The notes beneath the pieces are model-generated. The model had not been told where the DNA came from and did not search any database. It worked only from the letters and a program-made list of their open reading frames with translations. 64,000 nucleotides of DNA, taken from Bin5 sp022827195 (GTDB taxonomy: Bacteria; Chloroflexota; Anaerolineae; Caldilineales; Caldilineaceae). Below, in pieces: positions 41,813 through 49,980 of this stretch (its first letter is position 1; each line of letters begins with the position of its first letter). Position numbers and translations under genes: made by a program. The DNA is taken from positions 1,736,001 through 1,800,000 of the forward strand of contig OZ242331.1 in NCBI GenBank assembly GCA_965208275.1, in the 5' to 3' direction.

Positions 41813-43444
41813 GTGGTCACTGAGACACCGCCCAACATGGGCAGGTCCACGGGCTTGCCGCTTTGCCACCTGCTTCGGCGCGTCCTTGCCCGGCTCCTGA
41901 ACCGAAATCTTCCGGCCTCCCGACGCATCGAACTGCGCAGCGGCTGGCCCCTTTACTTCATGCCCCTGCTGCTCTTCATGCAGTTGCTCGGTCCGAGCCC
42001 GGTGTGGATTGCGCTTCTGGTTTCTCTGGTTACTGTCTACGCAGTCAGCTACATATGGTTGCGCGTCCAGGTCCCGCACATCTTCTTCGAACGGCGGCGC
42101 GAGGGTTCGATGCTGGTCGTGGGCGATGCGCTCCAGGAGCGTTTCCTGCTGAGAAACGACAGCCAACTGCCGTTGCACTGGCTGGAGTTCGCCGACGGCT
42201 CGCGGCTCCCGGGCTACAACCCGCGCCAGGTCGTCAGCTGCGGCCCCGGAAGCAGCTACCAGTGGCGGGCTGAAGCCCAGTGCGGTCAGAGAGGCGTCTT
42301 TCGGCTTGGGCCCTTCGTTTTAAGGACAGGCGATCCGTTCGGACTTTTCAGTCTGGAGATGGCGTATGCGGAGTCCGAAACGATTCTTGTATTTCCCCGC
42401 GTGGCGCTTATGCCTGCGCTCGATCTGCCCAGGGGGAACCTCTCAGGGCGCGACCGCCGCCGCAAGGCCTATAGCGGGTCTGAACGCGCGCCGGTCGTAA
42501 GGGCCTACCGACCAGGCGATAGCCTGCGTCATGTTCACTGGCCGAGCAGCGCCAGGCAGGGCGAACTGATCGTAACTGAAGTAGAGACCGAGCCGAGCGG
42601 CGACCTGTGGATCGTGCTGGACGTCAACCGGCGCGTTCAATCGGGTGAAGCGTCGACCAGCACGCTCGAAACAGGCATTGTCCTAGCAGCCAGCGCGGCA
42701 GCCGAATATCTCGGCGGAGGCGAACGACGCTCCGTCGGCCTCCTTACGTCGCCGGCGCGCCGGTCCGGCTGGGAAGCGGATGCGCTGGCAGGCGCTTCGC
42801 CCGCATTCGGGCTGGAGGGTCTTGCTGCAGAGGGCGGCAATGGCGATATCCAGGAGTTCGGCGCGGGCGAGCCGGCCTCCCATCTTGTAGCCGTGCCTCC
42901 TATGCCCGGCAAGGGTCAGGTCTGGCGAATTCTGGCCGCACTGGCGCCAGTTCAGGCCGGCGATCTGTCGCTGGACCAGATGCTGCACCGCAGCCGCGGT
43001 GTTTTCAGCGCGGGGCAGACGGTCCTGGTTGTCACCCCGGACGCTGGCTACGATGGCGCTGACTGGGCCGCTGAACTGCTTCATCTGCGGCGCGGCGGCG
43101 TTTCGTCAAGCGTTCTCGCGGTGACGCCGCCCTCCGGGCAAGGCGACTTGCCCGCGACCGAATTCCTTGAAGAGAATGGCGAGGTGGAGAGTCAGGCGAA
43201 CAGTCCGCTGAAAGCGTTCCCTTCTCAGGCTGAGGAGACGGGACCCCTTCTATCGCCCGCGGTGCTCGACGAAAGCCAGTCGCATTTGGCCGAAATCCTG
43301 ACACGATACGAAATTCCGGTCCAGTTTATCGCGGCGGGGACCGCCTTGACGCCCGCGCTCACATACCGCCGCAGGCGCACGGTCCTCCGCACCACGCCCT
43401 CCGGAGGCGTCGTTGCCCACGAAATCGAGGAGGATGTCGGGTGA
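41813..43444 (+). CDS. DUF58 domain membrane protein
   Basis: 543 residues, GTG start (an ATG eight codons in is possible). Two adjacent membrane helices (about 45-85, LYFMPLLLFMQLLGPSPVWIALLVSLVTVYAVSYIW region) precede a beta-rich part and the DUF58 core. That core carries SERAPVVRAYRPGDSLRHVHWP (about 222-243) and LWIVLDVNRR, a von-Willebrand-A-like start. DUF58 proteins normally pair with a MoxR AAA ATPase and a TgpA transglutaminase. Here the transglutaminase gene overlaps the stop (GTGA), but no moxR gene is adjacent. Role in cell-envelope maturation is inferred from the pairing. Confidence 0.85.
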   Translation: MVTETPPNMGRSTGLPLCHLLRRVLARLLNRNLPASRRIELRSGWPLYFMPLLLFMQLLGPSPVWIALLVSLVTVYAVSYIWLRVQVPHIFFERRREGSMLVVGDALQERFLLRNDSQLPLHWLEFADGSRLPGYNPRQVVSCGPGSSYQWRAEAQCGQRGVFRLGPFVLRTGDPFGLFSLEMAYAESETILVFPRVALMPALDLPRGNLSGRDRRRKAYSGSERAPVVRAYRPGDSLRHVHWPSSARQGELIVTEVETEPSGDLWIVLDVNRRVQSGEASTSTLETGIVLAASAAAEYLGGGERRSVGLLTSPARRSGWEADALAGASPAFGLEGLAAEGGNGDIQEFGAGEPASHLVAVPPMPGKGQVWRILAALAPVQAGDLSLDQMLHRSRGVFSAGQTVLVVTPDAGYDGADWAAELLHLRRGGVSSSVLAVTPPSGQGDLPATEFLEENGEVESQANSPLKAFPSQAEETGPLLSPAVLDESQSHLAEILTRYEIPVQFIAAGTALTPALTYRRRRTVLRTTPSGGVVAHEIEEDVG

Positions 43445-45843
43445 GCGCGGCAACGGAGGTCAATGACCAGCACGTCGTCATGCGTCTACTTCAAAGGGCG
43501 GCGCAGCGTTTCCGGCCCCCACTTGGATGGCAGGTATTTGCGGTGACCCTCTTGCTGGCGGTCCTGCCGCCGCTGGCGGTCCGCGAAGCCCGCTGGATCG
43601 ACCTGCGCCGCATCCAGGTGGTCCTGGAATGGGTACCCGTGATTAGCCTCATTTCGGGCTGGTGGCTGGTCAACCTTATGCGCGGCTGGTCGGCCCGCCG
43701 CCTGCCAGAGACGATGCATAACTCCAGCCAGGGCGCGCCTGAAGCGTCGCTGCGTCTTCCAGGCCGGCCTGGCAAGATCCTAGTCGTCCTTGGCTGCTTC
43801 GCCGGGACCCTGCTCTGGACCACTCTCGGCGTTGTAACCGTTGCACAGGTGCTTGTACATTGGATTCCCGGCCCCATTGATCTGTGGCGGGCGGTTGCCA
43901 CCGGCGATCCGCTTTCGCTGGCAACCGGCGCGCAGGCGGACGTGTCTGCCCTGGTCTGGCGTTACAGCGACTGGCTGCAGGGCGTTCAGGCAGGCGGAGC
44001 CTACCAGGACAACTTTGTCTTTCTCACATTTTTCGGCGTCATTCTTTGGCTGCTTGGCGGGGCCTGCGCGCTGCTTGTCCATTCCACCCGCAACGGCCTG
44101 ATCGTGGGCGCTCCGGTCCTGTGGGTGCTGGCAACGCTCCTCTTTTACGGCCGGCAGGGACGGCAGCTCATCCTGGTTGGCATGGTCACGACCCTGCTCC
44201 TGCATGTCCTCCTCGATCAGAAGCGACTGGAACGGATCTGGAGCGGCCGCAATACTGACTTCAGCCCGATGCTGATAACCGATCGCCTGCTCTCGGTCTT
44301 CGCCGTCGCAGTACCCATGGTGCTTGTGGCCGGATTTATGCCGAACGTCGTGATCCGACCGGTCGCCTACAAGGTCTACCAGACGATGACACCGGTCTAC
44401 GACTCGGTGGACAATGTGACCGAGCGGATGTTTCCCGATCTGAAGGGGGGCAGACGCGGCATGGGCCGCCTCAGCAGCGGACTGCCAAACCGCTTCCTGC
44501 TTGAAGGCGGCTCTGAGCTCGGTCAGTTTGAGGTGATGCGCGTCTCCACGAACTATCCCTTCGGTCCGGTGACTGAACTGGGGCAGACGCCCCCCCGCCT
44601 CTATATGCGGCGCGGCACATATTCCGACTACAACGGCCGCGGCTGGAGCAACACCAAACAGAAAAGGGATGCTTCGTTCGAGGCAAATCGCGCCTGGCGA
44701 GCGGAAGAAGACTGGCCGGGGCGGGTGGCGCTTGTACAGAGAGTGCGGCTTACGGCACCGACCGCGGTCCTGCCCGCAGCCGGCGAACCGTCCGAATTCC
44801 TCATGGACTACGAACTGGAGCGGCGTTCCGTGGACGACCTGGTCTCCGTCTGGTCCGGCGTAGGCCCGGTTGACCGCTTTGATGTCGTGTCCTACGTACC
44901 AGCGATGTCAGCCGACCGGCTGCGCGCCTTGCCCGCGTGGGACGGGGCTCCTCTGCCGCTGGCGCAGGAGCTCGGCATCCATCTGCAGGTCTCCGAAAGC
45001 GTAACAATGCGCACACGGCGGCTGGCGGAGCAACTGGCCGCCGGAAAGAACGGCCCATTTGAAATCGCCGAGGCAATCGAAGCTTACCTGCGTACAATAA
45101 CTTACAATCTCGAAGTCCCGCCGCCGCCGCCCGAAACCGACGTTGCCGACTTCTTTCTCTTTGACCTGCAGGAGGGCTACTGCGATTACTACACGACGGC
45201 ATTTGCCGTTCTGGCGCGACTGAACCGCCTGCCAACCCGCTTTGCAACCGGACATATCGGCGGCTACTGGGAATTGGAGACTGGGGAATGGACGATTACT
45301 GAGGCCGAAGCCCATTCGTGGCCGGAAGTCTATTTCCCTGAGGTTGGGTGGGTGCCATTTGAGCCGACCGCCGGGCGGCCTTCACTCAGGCGGGAGAACG
45401 TCCTTCAGCCTGTCTCCAATCGCGTGCCGGATACCCAATCGGCGGCAGATGAAGAGGCGGCCCCGGCTCAGGATTGGAACTGGAGCTGGCAGGCGCTCTT
45501 CTGGCTGCTGCCGCTGGCCGCGCTGCTCTTCGCTGCCTGGACCTGGCTTGAGCGCAGACCGCAGGACCCCTGGCCTGGACTGCTCAGATGGGGCCGGCGC
45601 ATTGGGCGTCCACACTTGTCGACCGAGACGGAGCTGGAGTACGGGCGCGGACTCACGACCCATCTTAGGGATTACGAGAGCGAACCTGAGCGGCGTCGAC
45701 GGCTGAGCAGAAACGTTCTCGGGCTGACAGACGCAATCAGCCAGGAACGCTACGGAAACCTGCCGACGCGCGCCGGCGCACTGGGGCGTGCAATCGAACT
45801 GTGGCGGGCAATTCGCCGCGACATTCGCCGCCTTCCCTGGTAG
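43441..45843 (+). CDS. TgpA-type membrane transglutaminase
   Basis: 800 residues; its GTG overlaps the DUF58 stop. Several membrane helices lie in the first 310 residues (GWQVFAVTLLLAVLPPL; VVLGCFAGTLLWTTLGVVTVAQVL; LTFFGVILWLLGGACALL; and others). The extracytoplasmic transglutaminase core follows near residues 570-650, with GYCDYYTTAFAVLARLNRLPTRFATG (nucleophile Cys), AEAHSWPEVYF (His) and GWVPFEPTAG (Glu in place of the more common Asp). A late helix (FWLLPLAALLFAAWTWLE) is followed by a cytoplasmic C-terminal segment like DUF4129. Such proteins may crosslink or cleave envelope proteins; the substrate is unknown. Confidence 0.87.
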   Translation: MSAATEVNDQHVVMRLLQRAAQRFRPPLGWQVFAVTLLLAVLPPLAVREARWIDLRRIQVVLEWVPVISLISGWWLVNLMRGWSARRLPETMHNSSQGAPEASLRLPGRPGKILVVLGCFAGTLLWTTLGVVTVAQVLVHWIPGPIDLWRAVATGDPLSLATGAQADVSALVWRYSDWLQGVQAGGAYQDNFVFLTFFGVILWLLGGACALLVHSTRNGLIVGAPVLWVLATLLFYGRQGRQLILVGMVTTLLLHVLLDQKRLERIWSGRNTDFSPMLITDRLLSVFAVAVPMVLVAGFMPNVVIRPVAYKVYQTMTPVYDSVDNVTERMFPDLKGGRRGMGRLSSGLPNRFLLEGGSELGQFEVMRVSTNYPFGPVTELGQTPPRLYMRRGTYSDYNGRGWSNTKQKRDASFEANRAWRAEEDWPGRVALVQRVRLTAPTAVLPAAGEPSEFLMDYELERRSVDDLVSVWSGVGPVDRFDVVSYVPAMSADRLRALPAWDGAPLPLAQELGIHLQVSESVTMRTRRLAEQLAAGKNGPFEIAEAIEAYLRTITYNLEVPPPPPETDVADFFLFDLQEGYCDYYTTAFAVLARLNRLPTRFATGHIGGYWELETGEWTITEAEAHSWPEVYFPEVGWVPFEPTAGRPSLRRENVLQPVSNRVPDTQSAADEEAAPAQDWNWSWQALFWLLPLAALLFAAWTWLERRPQDPWPGLLRWGRRIGRPHLSTETELEYGRGLTTHLRDYESEPERRRRLSRNVLGLTDAISQERYGNLPTRAGALGRAIELWRAIRRDIRRLPW

Positions 45844-45875
45844 TCGCCCCTACCGTAGCCGGCGCGGCAGGCACC

Positions 45876-47024
45876 CTACCACTTTTCATCGTTCTCTTCC
45901 TCCAAATCGACTTCCCGTTCGAGCAGGGACAGGTCCGCGGCGAGGTCGTCCGGGTCCGGAGCCGCATGCCGCTGCCACAGCTCAGCTGCCGCCCGACTCG
46001 CGTCGGCCCGGATTCCGTAGCGCGCGAAGTACCGGCATACCCTGGCGACGTCTCTGTACAGAATCGACCGCGCGCTGTAATTTGAATGCGCGTTGACTAC
46101 CTGCGGAAAGTCGATGATTGTCATCTCTCCCCGCCAGTAGAGGATGTTGTAGGCCGACAGGTCGCCGTGGACCAGCCCATTCTCCAGCATGAGGGCGATG
46201 CTTTCCAGTACCTGTTCAAAGACTATGGAGGCCTCTTCGGCTTCCAGGCTGACCTCGTGAAGAGTCGGCGCAGCCCGCCCCGCGTCTCCAATGTAGGCCA
46301 TCAGGATTGCATTCTCTCCGACGCCGTATGGCTCAGGAACAGGTACGCCGGCGCTGTGCAGAGTCTGCAGGGCGGTATACTCGTACATCAGCCAGGATGT
46401 ATGCCGCACCTCGACACCGAATAGGCTCTTCTTCCCGACTGCACGCGCGACGCGCAGATCACGCGGGTTCACGCTTTTTGGCCGCCCGTCCTCGGAAGTC
46501 AGCAGATGCCGCCCTTCACGGTAAATGGCGTCGTTACGCAGGTTTCGAAACTTGCGCGGGCGGTAGACCTTGGCCGCGATCCACTCCAGGCCCAGTGAAG
46601 TGTGGGCGCGGCAGCGATAGACGTTTGCCTCCTTGCCGCCTTTCACCAGCGCGTTCACGTCCACTATCTGGTCTTGCGAATAGAAGGGCTGCAACGACTC
46701 TCTGAGGAAGCCGCCCTCATAGCGCGTCGGCGTGTAGGTCGTGTCCCACACACTTTCCAGACCTGCGACCTCGGCCACAGTCTCGACCTCTGCCCTGTGC
46801 TCCTCGAATCGCTGCCGCTCATTCCTGGGAGGTCGGCGGGCCCGATGCTCCTTCTCGTGCGGAAGTCCGAATCGTTTCGAGTAGAAAGCCAGCTCCTCTT
46901 CCTCCTCGTCCCAGCGTCTGTCTGCCTTCCGGTCTGCCGCCCGCAACGGGTCGTTCTCCTCTTCGCTGGCCTCGTCGAGCCATTCAGCTGCGTCCAAATC
47001 AGTGGTCTTCCTTCTGTAGAGCAT
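45876..47024 (-). CDS. RIO1-like atypical serine protein kinase
   Basis: 382 residues from the ATG at 47024, with AAGGA six bases upstream. About 120 N-terminal residues are highly charged (LDEASEEENDPLRAADRKAD...). The kinase core carries VKGGKEANVYRC (RIO-type nucleotide loop), IAAKVYRPRKFRN (Lys), LMYEYTAL hinge, GLVHGDLSAYNILYW (catalytic Asp and Asn) and MTIIDFPQVVN (metal Asp). The STGKEA and HGDLSxYN forms are those of RIO1. The C-terminus is acidic. In archaea and eukaryotes RIO1 acts in small-subunit maturation; bacterial copies are scattered and not well understood. Confidence 0.88.
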   Translation of the reverse strand: MLYRRKTTDLDAAEWLDEASEEENDPLRAADRKADRRWDEEEEELAFYSKRFGLPHEKEHRARRPPRNERQRFEEHRAEVETVAEVAGLESVWDTTYTPTRYEGGFLRESLQPFYSQDQIVDVNALVKGGKEANVYRCRAHTSLGLEWIAAKVYRPRKFRNLRNDAIYREGRHLLTSEDGRPKSVNPRDLRVARAVGKKSLFGVEVRHTSWLMYEYTALQTLHSAGVPVPEPYGVGENAILMAYIGDAGRAAPTLHEVSLEAEEASIVFEQVLESIALMLENGLVHGDLSAYNILYWRGEMTIIDFPQVVNAHSNYSARSILYRDVARVCRYFARYGIRADASRAAAELWQRHAAPDPDDLAADLSLLEREVDLEEENDEKW

Positions 47025-47514
47025 AGCCGTCCTTGTGTGTCGCGTTCGCCCTTCGCATCGTCCTTGATCGAAGGAAAGGAGGTGCGGAAGGGCGGCTCGA
47101 TTGGCTGACATTTGCGTAGCGCGGCCAGGATCTGCGGACAGCCGGGTTCTGCCGGCGGGAATCTTCGGCCCTTACGACAGTTTCCGGTGTCTGAGGTGTA
47201 CAAGAGGCCGCGAGATGGAAACCACCTACAGCCTGTCGTTCGAGAAGGAGGGTTTTCGCGGAGTTAAACAGCGAGCAAAAGTGCTATCACCCATCACGAA
47301 GCAAAACGATGGGACTGTCTGGACTCAACCGGCTACTTCCACTCCCCCTGCAGGCGGCTGCCACATCCGTTCTTCATGCGTTCCTCAAAGGTTGACATTG
47401 GAAGCCTCCTTTCCCGCTGGGTCGCGGACTACGTGTAACGGACCGACGCTACCCGGCACATCGCCGGACGTCGGAGCTACTTTAGCACGTCATTCGCCTA
47501 CAAGCAAGCGCCCT
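47025..47514. other. 490-bp region between RIO kinase and VOC genes
   Basis: Contains the 21-residue minus-strand ORF (47333-47398), a possible minus promoter, and a short inverted repeat CCCATC/GATGGG (47290-47313) just after that ORF. The remaining 300 nt leading into the RIO gene show no further coding sequence I can support. Confidence 0.45.
47333..47398 (-). CDS. Possible 21-residue peptide gene with strong ribosome site
   Basis: On the minus strand AAAGGAGG stands six bases before an ATG at 47398. The frame MSTFEERMKNGCGSRLQGEWK ends at TAG (47333-47335). The ribosome site is among the best in the window. The peptide is polar with one Cys and three positively charged pairs. It lies 116 bp after the VOC gene and about 310 nt before the RIO kinase gene in the same direction. 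A minus-strand TTGCTT/17 bp/TAAAGT with TGC extension lies 70-110 bp upstream. It could be a leader peptide or a small regulatory protein, or a start relic. Nothing in databases is claimed. Confidence 0.35.
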   Translation of the reverse strand: MSTFEERMKNGCGSRLQGEWK

Positions 47515-47877
47515 TCAACCGGCCTGCATCTCAACGAGTCGCCCGTCAGGGTCGCGCACATAGGCCGACCGGCCCCAAGGGTAGTCGGTTGGCTCGATTG
47601 CGGCGGAGAGTTGGCTCAGGCCGCTCTCGGACCACATGTCGTCGAGTCCTTTGACACCTATAGCAAAGTGGTCCTCGTTCGGCGGCTCCAAACTGTCGAC
47701 TTTGTATTCAGGGTCAGGCGGCACGCGGTGATGGATAAGAATATGCAGGCCGTCCAGCTGAAAGAGGGCCATCTGATCCGAACTGAAGGAGGGCTCGCCC
47801 CCAAGTAGCCGCACGTAGAATGCCGTCAGCGCGGGCACATCATCGGTAAAGAGCGCAAGTTCAACCAGTTGACGCAT
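47515..47877 (-). CDS. VOC (glyoxalase/bleomycin-resistance fold) protein
   Basis: 120 residues from the ATG at 47877, with GGAG nine bases upstream; a longer frame to 47934 runs into the cupin gene. It has the usual two beta-alpha-beta-beta-beta modules: ELALFTDDVPALTAFYVRLLGGEP and later HFAIGVKGLDDMW, AAIEPTDYPWGRSAYVRDPDGRLVEM with the Glu metal ligand. The family includes isomerases, dioxygenases and binding proteins, so no substrate can be given. It follows the DUF985 cupin by 43 bp in a small minus-strand run. Confidence 0.8.
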   Translation of the reverse strand: MRQLVELALFTDDVPALTAFYVRLLGGEPSFSSDQMALFQLDGLHILIHHRVPPDPEYKVDSLEPPNEDHFAIGVKGLDDMWSESGLSQLSAAIEPTDYPWGRSAYVRDPDGRLVEMQAG

Positions 47878-47920
47878 GGCACGAAGCTCCAATGCTTGGA
47901 AATGTAGGAACGCTGCGGGT

Positions 47921-48442
47921 CTAGCGAAGTTCAAGGAGAATCTCCTTGTGGGAGGGGAATCGGGCCAGGAGCGCGGCGAATTCCGCCGCGTCCGGCATTG
48001 AGAAGTCTTCTGCGCTGTACGCCGGCGCCAGTGAACAGGCCATCAGTGCCCACTCTCCTCCGGGCCGCAGACGGGCCCCGAACCAGCTCTTGGCCGGCAC
48101 CACCGCCTGCACAGTTTGGCCTTGCATGATGTTGTGTCCCAGTTCGATTTTCGCATAGACATCATCAGATCGAAACTCAAACAAATCCACCGGATCGCCC
48201 AGGTAAAAGTGCCACATCTCATCCGTCACCAGCCGGTGAAGGCGCGATTTTGAATCGACCGTCAAAAGGTAGTAGATGACGGACGATACCGACCTGTTTG
48301 AGCCGATCTCGGGCGGCAGTACATTCGCGGGCAGCTGCAGTTCGCCCGTGTAAGTCTCTCGAAAGTAGCCGCCCTCGACCGGCAGAGGTGCGAGGTCGAG
48401 CAGTCGAATGACATCTACGGCCGTGAGCCCGTGTTTCGCCAT
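47921..48442 (-). CDS. DUF985/Cupin_5 protein
   Basis: 173 residues, ATG start. A single beta-barrel of the Cupin_5 (DUF985) type: LAPLPVEGGYFRETY, SVSSVIYYLLTVDSKSRLHRLVTDEMWHFYLGDPV (His residues of cupin motif 1), VVPAKSWFGARL and WALMACSLAPAYSAEDFSM. Members are small cytoplasmic proteins of uncertain, possibly epimerase- or isomerase-like function. The gene is 6 bp downstream of the SDR gene and clearly in one unit with it and the VOC gene. Confidence 0.85.
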   Translation of the reverse strand: MAKHGLTAVDVIRLLDLAPLPVEGGYFRETYTGELQLPANVLPPEIGSNRSVSSVIYYLLTVDSKSRLHRLVTDEMWHFYLGDPVDLFEFRSDDVYAKIELGHNIMQGQTVQAVVPAKSWFGARLRPGGEWALMACSLAPAYSAEDFSMPDAAEFAALLARFPSHKEILLELR

Positions 48443-48448
48443 AATCGT

Positions 48449-49255
48449 TCAGAACGATGGAGCGACCTGCACGCCGCCATCGACGGCGATTGTGACGCCG
48501 GTAATCCAGCGGGCAAGGGGCGAGGCCAGAAAGAGACAGGCGTCGGCGATGTCCTCCGGCGTGCCCAGCCGCGCCAGCGGAACGCGTTCCAGCCAGCGAC
48601 CCACGCCATCAGGCCAGTCCGCCTCCAAGCCGGGACGGCCGATCAGTCCCGGCGCCACCGCGTTGACCCGGATTCCGTGCCCGGCCAATTCCAGGGCGGC
48701 ACTGCGCGTGTACTGCTCGACACCCGCCTTGGCCGCGCTGTAATGGCTGTGAGAGAAGGCGGTCGACGTGGCTTCGATCGAGGAGATGTTGATGATCGCC
48801 CCGCCGCCCCCGGCCTCTTCTCCCTGTTGTCGAAGTTCGAGCATCGCCTGCGCCGCCCGCTGCGTACAGAGATGCGTTCCTGTCAGATTGGCCGCCAGGA
48901 CGTTCTCCCACTCGCTGATTTCCATTTCCAGGAGCGGCGAAAGCGGATAGATGCCGGCGTTGTTGACCAGCACGTCCAGCCGACCCCATTGCGCGACAGT
49001 CCGATGAATCAGCCGGTCGACATCGCCGGCAAGACGCAAATCGGCCTGCACCGCCAGCGCATCGCCGCCTTTCGCCCGCACATGGTCCGCCACTTCCAGG
49101 GCATCGCGTTCGGCCTGAGAGTAGCCGATCACAACGGAAGCGCCAGCCTCTCCAAAGCGCCGCGCGATTCCTGCTCCGATGCCCCGGCTGCCGCCGGTGA
49201 CAAGCACGGCCCTGCCTGTGAAGTTAAGCGCATTCGGTAAGTCGGGCGTTCTCAT
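48449..49255 (-). CDS. Short-chain dehydrogenase/reductase (FabG/glucose-dehydrogenase type)
   Basis: 268 residues. Classical SDR: VLVTGGSRGIGAGIARRFG (TGxxxGIG cofactor loop), VQADLR, LVNNAGIYP, the catalytic Ser in INISSIEAT, and HYSAAKAG (YxxxK, with Tyr and Lys). The C-terminal RVNAVAPGLI and GVTIAVDGGVQV are standard. The residue after the glycine loop strand (VIGYSQAE) suggests NADP(H) use. It reduces or oxidises a keto/hydroxy group on an unknown substrate. It is the first gene of a run with the cupin and VOC genes, driven by the TTGAAA/TATGAT promoter. Confidence 0.88.
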   Translation of the reverse strand: MRTPDLPNALNFTGRAVLVTGGSRGIGAGIARRFGEAGASVVIGYSQAERDALEVADHVRAKGGDALAVQADLRLAGDVDRLIHRTVAQWGRLDVLVNNAGIYPLSPLLEMEISEWENVLAANLTGTHLCTQRAAQAMLELRQQGEEAGGGGAIINISSIEATSTAFSHSHYSAAKAGVEQYTRSAALELAGHGIRVNAVAPGLIGRPGLEADWPDGVGRWLERVPLARLGTPEDIADACLFLASPLARWITGVTIAVDGGVQVAPSF

Positions 49256-49309
49256 GTGCTGTCAGACTGCCAGATTCGCTGTCTCGGTCACTCTTCGAGG
49301 TTGCTTTCA

Positions 49310-49338
49310 ATCATATTACAGGGCCCGGCGGGTTTCAA
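49310..49338 (-). promoter_or_regulatory. Promoter of the SDR-cupin-VOC run
   Basis: Minus strand: TTGAAA (49338-49333), 17 bp, TATGAT (49315-49310), five of six matches to each consensus. Start near 49303, giving a 48-nt leader. Confidence 0.65.
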
Positions 49339-49358
49339 GTAGAGAGAACTAAGCTCAT

Positions 49359-49435
49359 AGTGGATTGTGGATTGCGAATAGTGGATAGTGAAAAGTGAAT
49401 AGTGAATAGTGGATAGTGGTCAGTTGTCAGTGGCC
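49359..49435. repeat. Degenerate AGTGGAT/AGTGAAT tandem repeat
   Basis: Many variants of TAGTGGAT, TAGTGAAT and TGGATTG follow each other, for example AATAGTGGATAGTG twice. The AT content and unit differ from the surrounding coding DNA. Such tracts are common as slippage products or remnants of dispersed intergenic repeats. Confidence 0.6.
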
Positions 49436-49539
49436 AGGAACTGCAGGGAACGGGGGGCGCGGGTCTAAGGCGCGATCGGCTGGCGATGCGCGCGCGAGGT
49501 GGCAGCGTTTCCGCTGCGCGTGTGCGACAGGTTGGAGTC

Positions 49540-49608
49540 GCGCACGCACGGTGGCATTAACTCCCGGATTCTGACACACGAGCCGGCAACGCGCACGCAC
49601 GGTGGCAT
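49540..49608. repeat. Two 18-bp direct repeats, 51-bp period
   Basis: GCGCACGCACGGTGGCAT occurs at 49540-49557 and 49591-49608 with 33 bp of unique sequence between. The period is a multiple of three, so on the minus strand it encodes a repeated MPPCVR peptide. Only two copies, too short for CRISPR. Confidence 0.7.
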
Positions 49609-49626
49609 ATTCCCAGGGGGGGCGTT

Positions 49627-49645
49627 GCGGGGGGAGTCCCCCCGC
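49627..49645. other. Very stable G/C hairpin
   Basis: GCGGGGGG-AGT-CCCCCCGC, an 8-bp perfect stem with a 3-nt loop, in the repeat region. No T-tract follows, so it is not a normal terminator. Confidence 0.55.
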
Positions 49646-49980
49646 ACTAGGGAGGGCCGGTACGGCCCGACCGCCCATACGGCACCAGATCGTGGTTATG
49701 AAGCGCTGGGGCCCGGTATCATTCGGCTGCTATCCGACACATTGGTATCCGTCCCCAGATTCGGACTGCACCCGCATCAAGCCATTCATCGGCATCTGCC
49801 GCGGTAATTGGAGGGAAAAAACCTCAGGAGCTCCGGCATTCCATGGGGGAGGACCTGGAAGAAGGGGCCGGCGGGGCAAAGGGCATTGCAATGGAGCCTT
49901 GGGGCCCGTTCATGAGTGCATCAGCCTAATCCCGTACGATTTCGCGAAGCGTTAACTCTCAACTGTTCCTGGAGGATTCC

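Larger units (their letters stand above)
49256..49980. other. 725-bp intergenic region with repeats
   Basis: It contains the SDR promoter, an AT-richer degenerate repeat (49359-49435), a direct repeat of 18 bp with 51-bp spacing (49540-49608) and a strong G/C hairpin (49627-49645). The frames here (for example 49499-49807 plus or 49465-49647 minus) are repeat-derived and lack ribosome sites. The last 80 bp lead to GGAGG and the PhyH start. Confidence 0.5.

Noticed and set aside
47101..47808. Plus-strand frame of 235 codons over the RIO-VOC intergenic region
   Set aside because: Its C-terminal half is antisense to the VOC gene and the N-terminal half has no ribosome site or family resemblance.
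49540..49608. Possible CRISPR fragment from two 18-bp repeats
   Set aside because: Only two short repeats, GC-rich and without cas genes; a simple direct repeat is more likely.
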